In this document: positions 10,645-23,067 of the stretch, piece after piece
Position numbering within the stretch: position 1 is the first letter of the stretch
Layout: the number at the start of each line of letters is the position of its first letter
Source: Microbotryum silenes-acaulis
Lineage: Eukaryota > Basidiomycota > Microbotryomycetes > Microbotryales > Microbotryaceae
Direction of reading: 5' to 3'
Assembly: GCA_003665825.1 (NCBI GenBank)
Contig: QPFY01000008.1
Location: 1,426,001-1,490,000 of the forward strand
Length of the DNA stretch: 64,000 nt
Translations under genes and position numbers: made by a program
Notes under the pieces: model-generated
What the model was told of the DNA's origin: nothing
The model's database searches: none
Seen by the model: the letters and a program-made list of their open reading frames with translations, nothing else

Positions 10645-13600
10645 ATGGAGGAGCCAGTGAGCCCGAGCAAGCGACGATCGTCGGGATCTCACTCGGTCGA
10701 CACGACCTCGACCGCGCTCAGCAACGAACCATTACCGCTCAAGGTGGGGCCCGGAGCCACTGCCACGCTCGGGGAGACGACAGCCAGTCCCCCGGATCCA
10801 TCGTCGCTCAGTGATCCCATGTCGTCTCGATACACGCTGGCCTCGACGGCACCGTTGGACCCGACTTTGGCCGTCTCGCCCGGCTCGTCTCCCCTGGCGT
10901 CGCCGCCGTCGTCGGTCGCCTCCTCCTCACCCGTGGCCCTCACGTCGGCTGCCGTCGCCCACCACGACTCGTTTTCTTCTCCGCCTTCCTCTTCCTCTCG
11001 TGTAGTCCGTACGAATGCGCACACCACGGCTGCGGGGGCAGGAGGGCGCAAGGCGAGCGTGAGCCTCAACCTGTTCAAGGAGACGACGTCGATTCCCGAC
11101 AAGGAGCTCGAGGCGCTGCGGCGGCCGTCGAAATCGCGTCTACCTTCTAGCACACGGTCGGAGACGAGTTCCATCATGGTTCTCAACGCCAAGAGCCCCT
11201 CGCTGTCGATCAAGGGCAAGGAGCGAGCGACCGCGATTAAGCAAACGACCGCGACGCCGTCGACCCACACCTCGCCGGAACCGAACCACTTTTTTGCCCC
11301 CGGTTCCCCCTTTTCCTCGCAACGCGCCTCCATCTCTCGCTCCGTCTCGGCCTCGCAGGCCCAGGGTCGCTCGTCGCACAGCCGTCGCTCGTCGCCGAAC
11401 ATCCTCCCTTCTCCGAGCAAAGGCGACCGATCGGGTCACCCGTCGCCGGCACTGTGCATTGGACCGAGTGGATTGACGACGAGTCGACCCGCGAGTCCAC
11501 GGCTGACAAGCCCGCGGAGAACCGTAGTGACGATCGGTGGTGGTGGAGTGTTGGGTTCTCCCGTGCCCGAATTCTCCTTACCGAATGCAGCGATGCCACC
11601 CCATTCGGTCCACGATATTCTCGGCCCCCCTGTGGTGCCCATTCCTTCGAGATGTTCTTCGACCACCTCCGAACCTGCACCTTCTCATGCAGGATCCTCC
11701 CCCTCCGTCTTGAACGAGCCACCACCACCACCTTCGATTCCAAGCTCGACGTCGAATTCGGTCGTCAAACTCATCTACTCGCCCAAGCCGTTGGGGCACG
11801 ATTCTTCCGCCAACGGGACACCGACGGCGACGCAGAGCCTAGTCGAGGGTGTACGGCGGCTCGTGCTAGACCAAGGGGCGACGAGTCAGATGCGCGCAGT
11901 GCCGACTGAGCCGCTGGACACGGCCGTGGCCTCGACTTTAGCCCCGCCGTCGACCTTGGCTTCGGCTTCGACTTCGGCTCTGGTCAATATTGCGCCTTCG
12001 ATAGCCTCGAGTGAGAGTGTCAGTACGTACGATGACGCGACGACGACCGAGGACGAAGACGAGTGGAGCGACGACGAGGACGAAGATGACGACGACGACG
12101 ACGACGACGACGAAGATGACCGAGATGACATCGACGACGGAGCTCAGGACGGGGACGAAGAGGACGGCAACCTCGAAGAAGAAGGAGCGCCCCTGACCCG
12201 CGGCGAAACGGTCGAATCGCGGGACGAAGAGTTCGAGCTCGACGTTGGTCCGCTCAAGGACAAGATCGCGCAGAACGGCGGTGGGACGGTCGAGATGCGC
12301 CGTGCTACCGCCGGCGACGAGTGGGGCTCGAGGTTGCTGGACAGGGACGGCACAATCGCCGCGACGGTTCCGCTCGAACCTTACAATCACCAGGTCGGAG
12401 GCCACAACCACATCTTCCGCTTTTCCAAAAAGGCGATCTGCAAGGTACGGTCTCGGATATCTGATAGCGTTACGCATTTGGCATGAGCTAACCGGGATTA
12501 ATCCCTCTGTCCCTTTGCAGCCGCTGGCGTCGCGAGAGAACGAGTTTTACGAAGCCGTCGAGCGCTCCTGCCCCAAGCTGCTCGCCTTCGTCCCGCAATA
12601 TCTCGGAGTCCTGAACGTCACGTATCGGAGACCGGCTCTGAGCTCGCGCGAGTCGTCGCGGGCCCGAGCCTCGACACCGCAACTGCCCGAACGACGCATA
12701 TTTCGGGAAAAGAGCGCGGCGACGGTGCGCAGCGTTGAGGAAGGAGAAGGAGAAGGATGTGGACTCGGGGCGGATGAGGCGGCGATGGAAGAGGTGCCCG
12801 AAGTCGTCCTCGATCGCAACCGCCACATCATACCCGACACGCTCGTCTGGGACGTCACCAAAGGCCTGCGTCGGAGTGGCCGCATGCACCGCAACGCGCG
12901 ACGCAAGTCCGGCAACAACACCGACCCCGAGCTCCTGGGCGGGGACGCGAGCACGGGCACGACGACGACCACCGGCGCCGGCGGGGGTGGGTCGAATCTG
13001 CTCTCGAGCCCAGATTTTGCTCCTTCGTCCTTTTCCATCAGCGGCAGCGTTGGCGAAGACACGCCGCTCTCGTCGTTGTCCGCGGTTCCGTCGTTCCCCC
13101 TGTTGAGTGCGACGCCACCGACGCCGCATTCGACGCCCGTCGACGCCAACTATGTCGAGTCGGCGCTCGCGCGACGGCAGCACCAGCGCCTCGGGCAATC
13201 GCCCGTCGTCGACGATACGGCGCTGCGGAGATCGTTCGCTCGGCGCCTCTCCCCAAGTCGGTCATTGTCGTCGGGCGCCGTCTTGGGCTCGGCTTCGCCG
13301 GCCGTCTCCCGCGTCGGGCGCCACACGACAGGCACGGGCTCGACGACGGTCAACACACGCTTATGCGAACAGGTCCTGCGCGAGGTCTTTAGCTCGCCCA
13401 AGCTGCGCGAAGGACGTCGCGGGTGGAAGGAAGGCAAGCGGCACGGCCTGTCGGGGACCAACAGCGCGTCGAACCTCGGCACCGGTGGCGAAGCGACCCC
13501 TGTCAGTGCGCGTGCCGCCTCGCTGCAGCGACCCGAACGGCCCGAGCTGCGCGAGACGCAGTCGACGGGCGCCCTGCTTTGCACGCGACGATCGAGCCTC

Positions 13601-14570
13601 GAGAATGGTGTCGTCGAAGAGCGGCAGAGCCGCTCGCGGCACCTTGCGTTCGGTGCCGGCGGCTTGCAGCGCGAACGAGGCTGCAGTGTCGGCTCGCAAG
13701 AGGGCATGTTCGCCATGGACGACGTCAGCGAGCCTGGAGGGACCACATCGAACGCCGCTTCGTCCCCCTTGCTCCCTGCGACGACCTCTTCCCTTTGCCC
13801 CGTCGACGAAGCTGCTCCACTGCCGGCGAGCGACCACCCCTTGAAGCGCCAGGCCAACCCCGTCGTTGCAAAGAACCCACCATCCGAGCCCACAATCGGT
13901 TCACTCCCTCCCTCGTCCTCGATTCCGGCCGTCGTTGAGCCTTCTATACCGCCGCCGCAGTCAACCGAGACACCGACGGCACCTTTGCGCCAGGAGCAGT
14001 TCATCCTGATGGAGGACCTGACAGGCTCGCTCAAGTCGCCGTGCGTGCTCGACCTCAAGATGGGGACGCGCCAATACGGCATCGCCGCGACCCCGGCCAA
14101 GAAGGCGAGTCAGACTAAGAAATGCTCCAAAACGACAAGCCACGACCTCGGCGTGCGTATTTGCGGGATGCAGGTGAGTGACCTCGTCGGTGCTGGTGTT
14201 GCTTTGGTGACCGCAAGGTCTCTGATGCGACGTAACGTTCGTACACTTCCACTGGCAGGTTTTCAAGTCAGCCGAGGGCCGCTACGTCTTCCAGGACAAG
14301 TACTTTGGCCGCAACGTCACAACGCAGGATTTCCCCTCCGTCCTGGCGCACTTTCTCTCGAACGGTGTCGAGGTGCTCGCGTACCAGATCCCCATCATCC
14401 TCCGACAACTATACCGCCTCGCGTCGATCCTCAAGGGCTTGAACCGTTACCGCTTCTACGCCGCCAGTCTGCTCTTCATCTACGACGGCGACGCCGAGGT
14501 GCAAGCAAATCTGAAAGCGCAGATGTTTTCGGGGGGGCAGCTGTCGTCGACGGGCGAATCGAGTTGCATC

Positions 14571-14603
<33 letters not shown>

Positions 14604-15128
14604 TCGACGGGCCTCTCCGATTCCCCCTCGGGCCCCGTCTTGGACCGACATCATCACGCCTCGGCCTCGTCGCACGCCCACCGTCACCACGGCAAGAAGC
14701 ATCGCGTGCCCCCCGGGGGGGTGACGATCCGCCTCATCGACTTTGCCCACTGCACGACCGGCGACGATTTTATCGCCGTCGACAAACTCGCCGCCTCGAT
14801 GTCAAAGAGTTCCGACGAGGGCGATGGTTCGTCACCCTCGGTACCGGCTCCGGGAACGATTCTTCCCGACGGTCGGGTCGTCGCGAGCTTCCCACCGACG
14901 CACCCGAACCAAGCCGACCTCGGTTTCCTCCTCGGGCTCAAAAGTCTCGCCTCGTCATTAACGATGATCTGGAACCAAGAACGGGCCCAGGGCAACGCAC
15001 CGGAAGAGCCGCTCCACGTCGAAGGGGAAGGTATCTGGGCCGAGATCTGGGGTCCCGAAGTCGGGATGGAGATGGGTCTCGGGAAAGGCGTGACGCCCGA
15101 AACGGTGTATGATCTTGCGACTGCATAG
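10645..15128 (+). CDS. KCS1: Inositol hexakisphosphate kinase
   Basis: It phosphorylates InsP6 to the pyrophosphate InsP7, a signal in phosphate and energy homeostasis. Exons 10645-12444, 12521-14173 and 14259-15128 keep phase and give 1440 residues. The inositol polyphosphate kinase signature is present as [11 protein letters not shown] near residue 1110 (the PxxxDxKxG site), and the second catalytic element RLIDFAHC lies near residue 1310, followed by GDDF. The N-terminal 600 residues are Ser/Thr/Pro-rich and disordered, with a run of about 20 mostly Asp/Glu residues encoded around 12045-12150. A poly-Thr tract encoded near 14570-14605 sits inside the kinase domain. KCS1 proteins are usually about 1000 residues, so this one is long because of low-complexity insertions. 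Confidence 0.93.
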
Positions 15129-15468
15129 AGAGCGGTGCTCCTCTCCCTTTTCGTATTTCGGTTGTCCTTTACTTTCTTTGTGAAGGTCGAGATTGTAATT
15201 AGTTTCCCCCCTTCTTTTTTCTTCTGTTTGTCTGGATCTGATGTAGACTTTGTTTCCTCGTTCATTTTCATGCACGTGCCGGACGCGGGTGCGGCGGGTT
15301 TCGTCGTCGTCTTCTTCCCATTTTTCATATTTTTTCGCTTTGCATGTATCCGTTTTATACTGAATTCGGACTTCTTCCTACATAAGTGGAGCGGTTGTAT
15401 TGCACTTATGTCCAACCTACCGCACTATTAAACCAAATTATACCGTATCCACTACGCCCAATGCCCGA
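15129..15468. other. Convergent intergenic spacer (KCS1 / MFS transporter)
   Basis: Both flanking genes end here. The first 250 bp are T-rich and are probably the KCS1 3' untranslated region. No gene seen. Confidence 0.6.
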
Positions 15469-17566
15469 TCACACCCTCCTCGTCCCCTTACGTTTGGACA
15501 TGAGCGACCACGTCACGCCATTCACGCAAGTCCCCGCGATGATCATAACGCCGGAGAAGATGGTCGCGCCGACATAACTCCCGTTCTCTCGAGCGACCAT
15601 GGCGCCGGCGATCGGTGTGCCCGTCAAGGCGAAAAGGGAGACGGCCAAGAACGCCATGGCGATGCGGATCCCGATCGTCGACATGTCGGTCGTCATCGAG
15701 GCGACGCAACTGAGATGTTCGATAAAAAAAGGGTGAGGAAACATCAGCCATCGAGTGCATCACGCTTGTCCGTAGGGATAGGGGAAGAAGATACTCACGC
15801 AGGCATCATTGAGACGTAAGCACCGCTGCTGAAGCCATAGGCCAGGCAGAACACTACGGTCCCGGCGTTCGTCTTGGCCAAAGCGAGCCAGGCGAAGCAA
15901 AAGATGCCCGAAACTAGACAGTTCGGCTGCCGAGGGATCGAGAGGATTCGTGATGAGCGTCCAGTAGCCGATGGAGGCCGGAGGGGACTCACGATTAGGA
16001 TTGTGAACGGCCCGTAAGTGTCCGCAAGCCAATTGGGAATGATGCGACCAAACAAAGAAGCGGCGTTGAGGAACGACAACGAGTAGAGCGAAATTTGCGG
16101 ATGCACGCCGTGGGCCGACGAATACGACTGGATGTAGAAATAAGGGATGTACAAACCCCACATGATCAAGCACTCGCCCGCGACGAAAGCTGAGTAAGCG
16201 GGGTCGCGGAAGTGGCTAAAGTCGATGATGGGCCCCGTTTTGCGAGGTGGGAGGCGAGAGTCGATGGTCAGGCAGGCGAAGACGAGGAGACCGACGGTGA
16301 GGTACCCCGCTGCGCGGATCGCAGGGCCAAACCCGATTGTGGGAAAGATGTGGTTGAGCAGCAGGGGGTATACCACACCACCGAACGATGAGCCAGTGGC
16401 GAGGACACCCAACGCTGTCGCTCGTCGCACGCGGAAGAAATGCGATACGGTCGAAACAGCAGGGAGGAACAGAATCCCGGCGGCCATCCCGCACGCGATC
16501 CCTTGGGCGAGGAAGATGTGGACGTAGGTCGTCGCGTAAGACAGGCCAAACAGACCGGCGGTGTAGATGCAGGTCCCGAGCACGAGAAGATACTTGATGT
16601 AGCCGGCATCGAAAGCCTTTCCCGAGATGACGGCGCATGCGAGCACAAAGGCGAGTTGCGTCGAACCGATCTGCGGGAACGACAAAGCTCGAGATCGTCA
16701 GACCTGCCGCAGTCGTCTTGAGAGTGGTACGAGGCTTGAACTCACCCAGGCGATATCACTTGGTGGTCTCCCCTCCAATTGATGATTTTCGTACCAACTG
16801 ACACTCACGCCGAACGCGTTCGTGTAGCCCCATGTGGTGACTAGTTTCCCCGGAAAATAAAGTCGAGCAAGTCAGCTCTCTGGGTCGAGTCCTTTCCGAG
16901 GACGGAATTGCCTCTACTCACAGCTCACACACCAAGCCCCAGCGACGACACTGTTCCAACGGTACGCACGGTCGTCAACATCAGCTAGACGTGTCCAGAT
17001 CAAATGAGCGGAAAGAAGCAAGCTTCCGATCTCGGTGCCGACACGGCAAGAAAAGCGGCACAGGCACGCTAAAATTTGGAGCTAGTTTTCCGCCCTTTCA
17101 ATCGGCCAGTCACAACTCACAGCCATGCTCTCCATCCTCCATCGGGGAAGATGATTGCCGGTGGTCCTGGTGGTGTAGCTACCGAGGGAGATTCACGACC
17201 TTTCTCTACGTCGCTCGTCGAGGAGGTGGTACGTTCGAGAGCAGATTTCTCCGAGTCGGTGCCTCGGCTCTGGGCGGCGGCAGCAGCGGAGGGCTTGAGT
17301 TGGGCCGCGGCTCGATTTGCGCCGCCGCACTGTCGGCATGGCAGCAGCCTCGCCGGCACGCGGTCGACATTGGATTCTGTGCGTCGTAGCTCCTGGTACT
17401 GCTGCTGCTCCACTTGAGGTGGTGGCTCCAGATCATTCCGTGGCCGTTCATCTGTTGCTACGTCGCTTGATGCACCGGATATACAGACTTGAGCTGTGTG
17501 CGTGCCCGTGGCCGCGGAGCGTGATTGCTCAGCAGGCGCCACTTGCGAAGAGGCCGGCCGATTCAT
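15469..17566 (-). CDS. MFS transporter, monocarboxylate-transporter (MCT/MCH) type
   Basis: Multi-spanning plasma-membrane or vacuolar transporter. Six minus-strand exons (17121-17566, 16922-16950, 16746-16840, 15993-16670, 15799-15926, 15469-15709) join in phase. The family's N-terminal signature PDGGWRAWLVV spans the first splice, followed by VSFTTWGYTNAFG and, across the next splice, DIAWIGSTQLAF. The C-terminal half has the fungal IPNCLVSGIFCFAW segment. About twelve hydrophobic helices are visible. The cytosolic N-terminus (about 140 residues) is polar and Ser/Gln-rich. The 29-nt second exon is supported by the motif it completes. The start is uncertain: the frame stays open to an upstream ATG at 17728, but that extension looks non-coding. 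Substrate cannot be inferred. Confidence 0.85.
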
Positions 17567-18213
17567 GTCCGAGACCCCGGCCCGTTGTCGTTGCGTTTGA
17601 GTTGTCAGCGCCTGGTCAGCTGCGGGGGCGTCGTCAGGGCACGGGAACGTAGGTCCGTAGAAAATGACCGAGGTTCGACTCGCACAGATTGCACGTTGCA
17701 AAAGGTCAAGTGGCGGGTAAGTGGTCAATGGGTTGAGAACGAAACATGCCGGGGCGACTCAGTGACAGGCGCCTCGGCCGCCGATGCCGTCGCCGCCGCC
17801 AGCCGCCGTTCGGTGCCCCACCTTTTCCTTGAGATGACCAATCCAAGGGGTCGAGGGACAGATGGCCTGCCGCTTAAATTGACGCCGCTCACTCCGCGGC
17901 TCGCTTTGACGGCCGTACACCGGGATACTGCAGCATACCTGTGTTCCAGACTGGATTCTGCCCTTCAACTTTACGAATCAAAGCTCGGCAAATGCTGGGT
18001 GAGTCTTCCAAAAATACTTCGCGTCAGGAGCACTTTTCGTTGCTTATGCATAGAAGGCACTTTTCCAACGGCCCACATGGTGCCCGCTCAGCCGGATGAC
18101 AATCCTGTGAACACGATCTTCTGAGCTCAGTCTCGTATTCCTTCCAGGAAGTTATTGTCGCACATCCTGCATTGCATCACATAGCAAACTTCTCCTCTTC
18201 CTGAAACGATGAT
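17567..18213. other. Intergenic region upstream of the MFS gene
   Basis: About 650 bp between the 5' end of the MFS gene and the 3' end of the insertase gene, both on the minus strand. It should hold the transporter promoter and, if the upstream ATG at 17728 is used, the first 160 bp would be coding. No independent gene seen. Confidence 0.5.
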
Positions 18214-19715
18214 TCACCTTCTCAGAATCTTGTCGAGCCTCTCCTTCCTTTCCCTTGTTCGATCGTAGTAAGCAAACGTGAGATTCGTCAACAGGGTCAG
18301 ACAATTCGATGTGAGCCAGTAGAGGCAGACGGCCTGGGTGCGTCCATACCATCGCAAAAGAGAGAGTCAGCTTTCGCGGATTCCTCCCTCCTGGCAAGCG
18401 AGTAAGCTTGGGAGCTACGTACCACAGGTGCCATCGCGGCGATAGGGATGAAAGCAACCGAAGCACACCTCATCGCATTGGTAATGATCCTCGAATTTCT
18501 CGGTTCTTCCTCATCCTCTCCGTCCACCACCTCTTGCACCTGTTCCTTCGGCCCATTCGTCGTTCGAATCTGGGTCGTCAACCCCCTCGTTCCATCATTC
18601 CCTTCTCTCCTCGAATTGATCACCGTGATGCGTCTCTTCTCAGCCGCCGTCAAACCCCTAGTACCCAACGCACCGACCTGACCCATCCTCACCCCCACGA
18701 CCGCATTCCCCGCGATCCTGCCCTCCTCAATCCTGTCCACCTCTTTTCCAGCCCTCATCACCGCTCTCCTCATCTTGGCCGACACTTCCGTATTGACCAA
18801 GGTCGCTAATCCGACCATGAGGGGTACGAACATGGTTGAATCGGGGAGACAGAGACTGGGACACCAGAGGAACGAACTAGTGGCTAAGTCTTGGAGGTTT
18901 GACAGAATTTCTGGGGTGAGCGTTGCGGAGGAGGGAAGTGGAAGATGGGCAGGAGAAAAGGGAAGTACGAGGAGAGCGCGTTGGCATGCGTCCCGGAGGA
19001 TGAGGGATATGAAGATGAATAAGGGTATGTTGATGAGGGGTCCGATGTACATCGTTATTCGAGGGTGGAAGCCATAGGAGCGGTACATTTGACGGGTCGC
19101 TTCTTTGGACTGGGGCAAGAAGAGTAAAAAAAACCCATGGCATCAGCTTGGAGAATTGCCTTTGCATAGGCTCAATCGACTCACCGCTTTTTTATACTCC
19201 TGTTCATACTGCTCATAACTCAGTCCCTTCCTCCTGGAGCTATCCCGCAAGCCCAATGCCAAGCTCTCATGCACGCCCTTCAACCTCGGCCTTATGACCG
19301 TCGCAAACCGTCGCATTTGCCTCCGTTGCCAGAGTTGAAGAGGGATCATGGAGGAGGAACGGATGAGGAGGGTGAGGAGAGGGAGGAAGAGTGGCCAGGT
19401 GAGGTGGAGTGTCGCGGGGAGGGAGACGAGGAGGGTGGATAGGGGTTCCCATAGGGTTGGGTCGGGAAGGGAGGTCGGCATCGAGAGCTCGGACATGGTA
19501 GGGGGCCGCGGTGGTGGTAGTGGGGAGGGGAATGTCTCGATTGGGAGTGGGGATGGTGTTGTATTGCTTTGGGAAGGCCATAATGAGAAGGCTCTCGAGG
19601 CGACGAGCGATGGGCCGGGAAGGAGGATGGGGAATGCGCGTCTCTTGATCGGGAGAATGGGTCGTACATTCGATCGTATCGATGGTCCGAGACCAACCAA
19701 AGGTCGGGGCAGCAT
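18214..19715 (-). CDS. COX18: Mitochondrial inner-membrane insertase, YidC/Oxa1/Cox18 family
   Basis: Proteins of this family insert mitochondrially made subunits into the inner membrane. Cox18 translocates the C-tail of Cox2. Exons 19185-19715, 18423-19109 and 18214-18333 keep phase and give 445 residues. The N-terminus is Arg/Pro/Ser-rich without acidic residues, like a mitochondrial presequence. Hydrophobic segments follow: one before a conserved-looking IRSSSMIPLQLWQRRQMRRF element, one at MYIGPLINIPLFIFISLILRD, one at MFVPLMVGLATLVN, and a last pair at VAFIPIAAMAPVAVCLYW. A charged insertion of about 90 residues separates the last hydrophobic segments, which is longer than usual. Assignment to Cox18 rather than Oxa1 rests on overall pattern and is less sure than the family call. 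Confidence 0.75.
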
Positions 19716-20253
19716 TCTGTGGGGGAAGGTGCGGTAGGGATTAGCCAGGGGAGGCCACGGTCGATTCCGCTGGTAGTTGTGGCTGTTTCCCGGGGCGTGT
19801 ACATCATATCGCAGCTGGAGAGATGACGCACCTCGTTATTCGGTGTGGCTAAGATAGTTATTCGGTGTGGCTAAGATACCCCGTGACTGTAGTAATAAGG
19901 AGATGATGCGCCTAGCAGCCACTTTTGGCGGTCGGCGGTCCGCGCTCCGCCTTACCCGTGCGAAGTGAGCGCGGCCTTGAAGGTGGGGGTCGATTCATAG
20001 CGGAGGGCCGCGCTGGTGGGGCAGCTACGGACAGCTAAGCGGTTCCTTCCGGAATGCGAGCTTGCGATTTTAAATGTTTTGAACGCAGGTCGCTGATCTT
20101 TGCTGATCCGAATTGCAGCTGGCTCAGATCTCGCGCCCCTTTTCCCCTTTTCCCCTCTTCTCTCTCTCTCCCCCTCTCTCTCGCCGCGTCCGACTGACCA
20201 AGTCCACAACCCTTGACTCGGCTCCCCAGTAGGGTGCCGCACTCCTGCCAGGG
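19716..20253. promoter_or_regulatory. Divergent promoter region (insertase / WD40 gene)
   Basis: 538 bp between the start codons of two divergently transcribed genes, so it must serve both. It contains an exact 22-bp tandem duplication (19835-19878) and CT-rich tracts next to the plus-strand start at about 20140-20180. Confidence 0.6.
19835..19878. repeat. Perfect 22-bp tandem duplication
   Basis: The unit at 19835-19856 (GTTATTCGGTGTGGCTAAGA plus TA) is repeated without change at 19857-19878, inside a divergent promoter. Confidence 0.9.
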
Positions 20254-20532
20254 ATGGACTCTACGCAGGATTCTACCCTCCCCTCACTTTCCTTAGCCGG
20301 CGGTGCTTCCGTCTCTGTCTCGACGCCCTCTGTTCCGATCCTCCCCTCCGCTCCGTTGGCTCCCCACCCCACCCAGATCGACGCCGCGATCCACGAACGT
20401 CTGTTGAGGGATTACAAGCGACTCAAAGTGCGCGTCGATGTGTTGGAAAAGGAGAACGAGGGGTTGAGGGCCAGTCTGTGGGAGTTGAGTTGGAGGTGGG
20501 GCAAGAGGGAGTCCAATCACAAAGCCAAACAG

Positions 20533-20570
<38 letters not shown>

Positions 20571-22999
20571 GCAGCAAGAAACGGTGAATGAGCCCAGGTC
20601 GAGGGATATGACGCCCAAGCCATCCATGGCGGCTGTAGTGCCATCCTCAACACCGGAGGAAGGACCCGCCTCGATTCCACCGACGACGAGCGAAGGATCG
20701 TTCATGCGCCTCAACGAACCCGTGCATCAATCCCCGACACCCAATACATCCACTTTGACGTGGCGATCTCCGAGTCGACCTCCCTTGCCAAGTACACCTT
20801 CTTCACTTGCGGCTTCATTGTTCCCGACCCCGCCCTCGACCTCGGCCTCTTCAAAACCACCGACCGAGATGGGTCTAGGGTCGGGTGGTGGTTCCTCCTC
20901 TGTGTCTTCCAAGACCACGGCTACAACCACCGCCGCCGCCGCAGTAACGATCGCCACCGCGGCCCATGCTCCCCCTACCACGTCCCAAGCGATGCGCGAC
21001 GCCTCGCTCAAGCGTGACCTCGACATTTCCCTCCCCCACTCGCGCTCCTACTCGTCCCATTCCTCCCGTCGCACGAGGCAAAGCTGGAAGTGGGGCAGAG
21101 CCTACGATTTGAAAGGTCATCGAGGCGCGGTCTATGCACTCAAATTCTCAGACGGCGAGTTGGGAAACAGAGGCAGGGTTTTGGCGAGTGCGGCGTTCGA
21201 TGGCGTCAGACTTTGGGGGTCCAAGGATGAGATAGGGGCTGCGGGGACTCGCCGTGGGGAAGCTTCCGACGCAGAGCACGATGGGGACGCCGATCCCGAC
21301 GGTGACGGAGAGCAGGGGAATGGTTGGGACGATGGAGATGTACAAGAGGTGAGGGCTTGGGCGGACAAGTTCTGGAATACGCATCCCGCTGACTTGCGTC
21401 CTTCACACCTTAGATCACCCACCTTTCTTCACACACCGCCCCTGTATCGGACATTGCGTTCCAACCTTCGATGCAACACGTCCTGTCGGGAGGCTACGAC
21501 TCGCGTTTATTCGTACACCCCCTCGGCGGTTCGCCTTCCTCCTCTACCCCTGGTTCTCCACTCCAAACACCCACATCCCCTTTACCCCTTCACCGATCCT
21601 ACTCCTTCGTTCCCATCTGGTCCTTAGCGACAGAAGGTCTGGTCCAATCCGTCGATTGGTTGCATCCCCATGCTGCACAGGGAAGTGAGAGCGAACAGGT
21701 CTTCGTGTGGGGTACGTCGGGCAAGGTTTTAGGTGTGGGCGATTTGAGGATGGATAAACCGGCGATGGTGGTGATGTGTGACGCGATGATCAATTCGGTG
21801 TAGGTTTACGGTTCACGGTTCACGGTCTACGGTCTGGGGCAAACGACCGCATGTTAATCTAGGGGTTTGATGCTTCCTTCCACAGCCAATCCTTCCGCCG
21901 ATCCCCCAACCTCCTCATCGGCGACTCCTTCGGCTCCATCCGCCACTTCTCCCTCCGCGCCTCGACCTTCCTCCCCTTCCCCGAAACCAACTCGACCGCA
22001 CCCTCGGCAAACTCGACTGGGTCCAAGGTGAGTAGTGTCAAAAAGGGAACTAGTTCAATCTCGTGTTTGGCCTTGGCGCCGGATTGGTATGGTGGGGGCG
22101 GACATGGTGGAAAGGGTAGGGAACCGAGGTGGATGGCTTCAGTGGGGTTCGATAATTGTACGTCCTTACACCGCATCAGCATCGCTGCTAAAAAAACGGT
22201 TCTCTTTCTATGAATTGAGACTAAGGGCTCAAAACTGTAAACTTCTTCTTCGACCACAGTTAGCAGGATCTATGACCGTTCCTCCCACCTCGACCCATTG
22301 AAACAAGCCCTCACGCCCCCTAAATTGATCCAAACCCTCCGCGGGAAGAATCGTAATTGGCCTATCAAAGTATCCTTTTTTCAAGGCAAGGAATACTCGG
22401 ACATTGTTTCGACGACAGGGAAATCCAAGAGGGGTGGCGCGGGGTCGACGGGCCGGAGGTCGAGGGCTGCCAGTTTCTCGGGTAGTTCTGCGGGGAGGAT
22501 GGGAGGACTTGGGCATGGGCATGGGCTCGACGAAGAGGAGGAAGAGGACAGACGACGAAGGGAAGGGGATGAGGAAGGGAGTGGGGAAAGGGGGAAGAAG
22601 GGTTCTTCGGGTGGTGGGATGGGAGGGGGGCAGAAGACGGAGGGGCAGAAGACGGAGGAAGAAGATCCGAGACCGCGACCATTGGATGAATCGCTTTTGA
22701 TCGCTGTAGGGTCCAGCGATCCAGTGGTCCTGATCTACGACCTGACTGGGCCTGTGCCTTCATCTGGATCATCAGCGAACGAATCTGGATCGACGACAAC
22801 GTCTACAACGATGGAGTCCGGGAGGCTCGCGCAGAGGTTGGAAGGGCACAAGGATAGTGTTTACGCCGTCGATTGGTTGCAGCCGAGGTATGGGGAGCCG
22901 GACCGGGGTAGTTACCAGGGACATGGATTGTTGGCTAGTGCTGGGGGTGATTGGGTCGTCAAGGTTTGGAAGCCGGTTTTCAAAGATGAGGATGAATAG
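20254..22999 (+). CDS. WD40-repeat protein with N-terminal coiled coil and polyglutamine
   Basis: Exons 20254-21348, 21414-21799, 21886-22157 and 22260-22999 keep phase and give 830 residues. The N-terminus has a short coiled-coil-like segment (about residues 45-85), then an uninterrupted run of about 17 Gln encoded by mixed CAG/CAA at 20530-20577, then Ser/Thr/Pro-rich linker. WD-type blades begin near residue 285 (DLKGHRGAVYALKFS) and continue to the end (RLEGHKDSVYAVDWL, LASAGGDWVVKVW). Several blades are atypical and interrupted by Gly/Arg/Glu-rich insertions. WD40 proteins are scaffolds; I cannot name the complex. The stop codon lies 68 bp from the stop of the convergent lipase gene, so the 3' ends probably overlap. 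Confidence 0.85.
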
Positions 23000-23067
23000 G
23001 AATGGATGTGTTGTACTGAATACTTTGGTTACTCGCGGGATTGATTGACATGCTACAACCTCAGAGA

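Noticed and set aside
17670..17682. GGTTCGACTC, a B-box-like tRNA motif
   Set aside because: No matching A-box or acceptor stem in front of it; it lies in the promoter or 5' region of the transporter gene.
17567..17728. Upstream ATG extending the MFS transporter by 54 codons
   Set aside because: The added text is unlike family N-termini; kept only as an alternative start.
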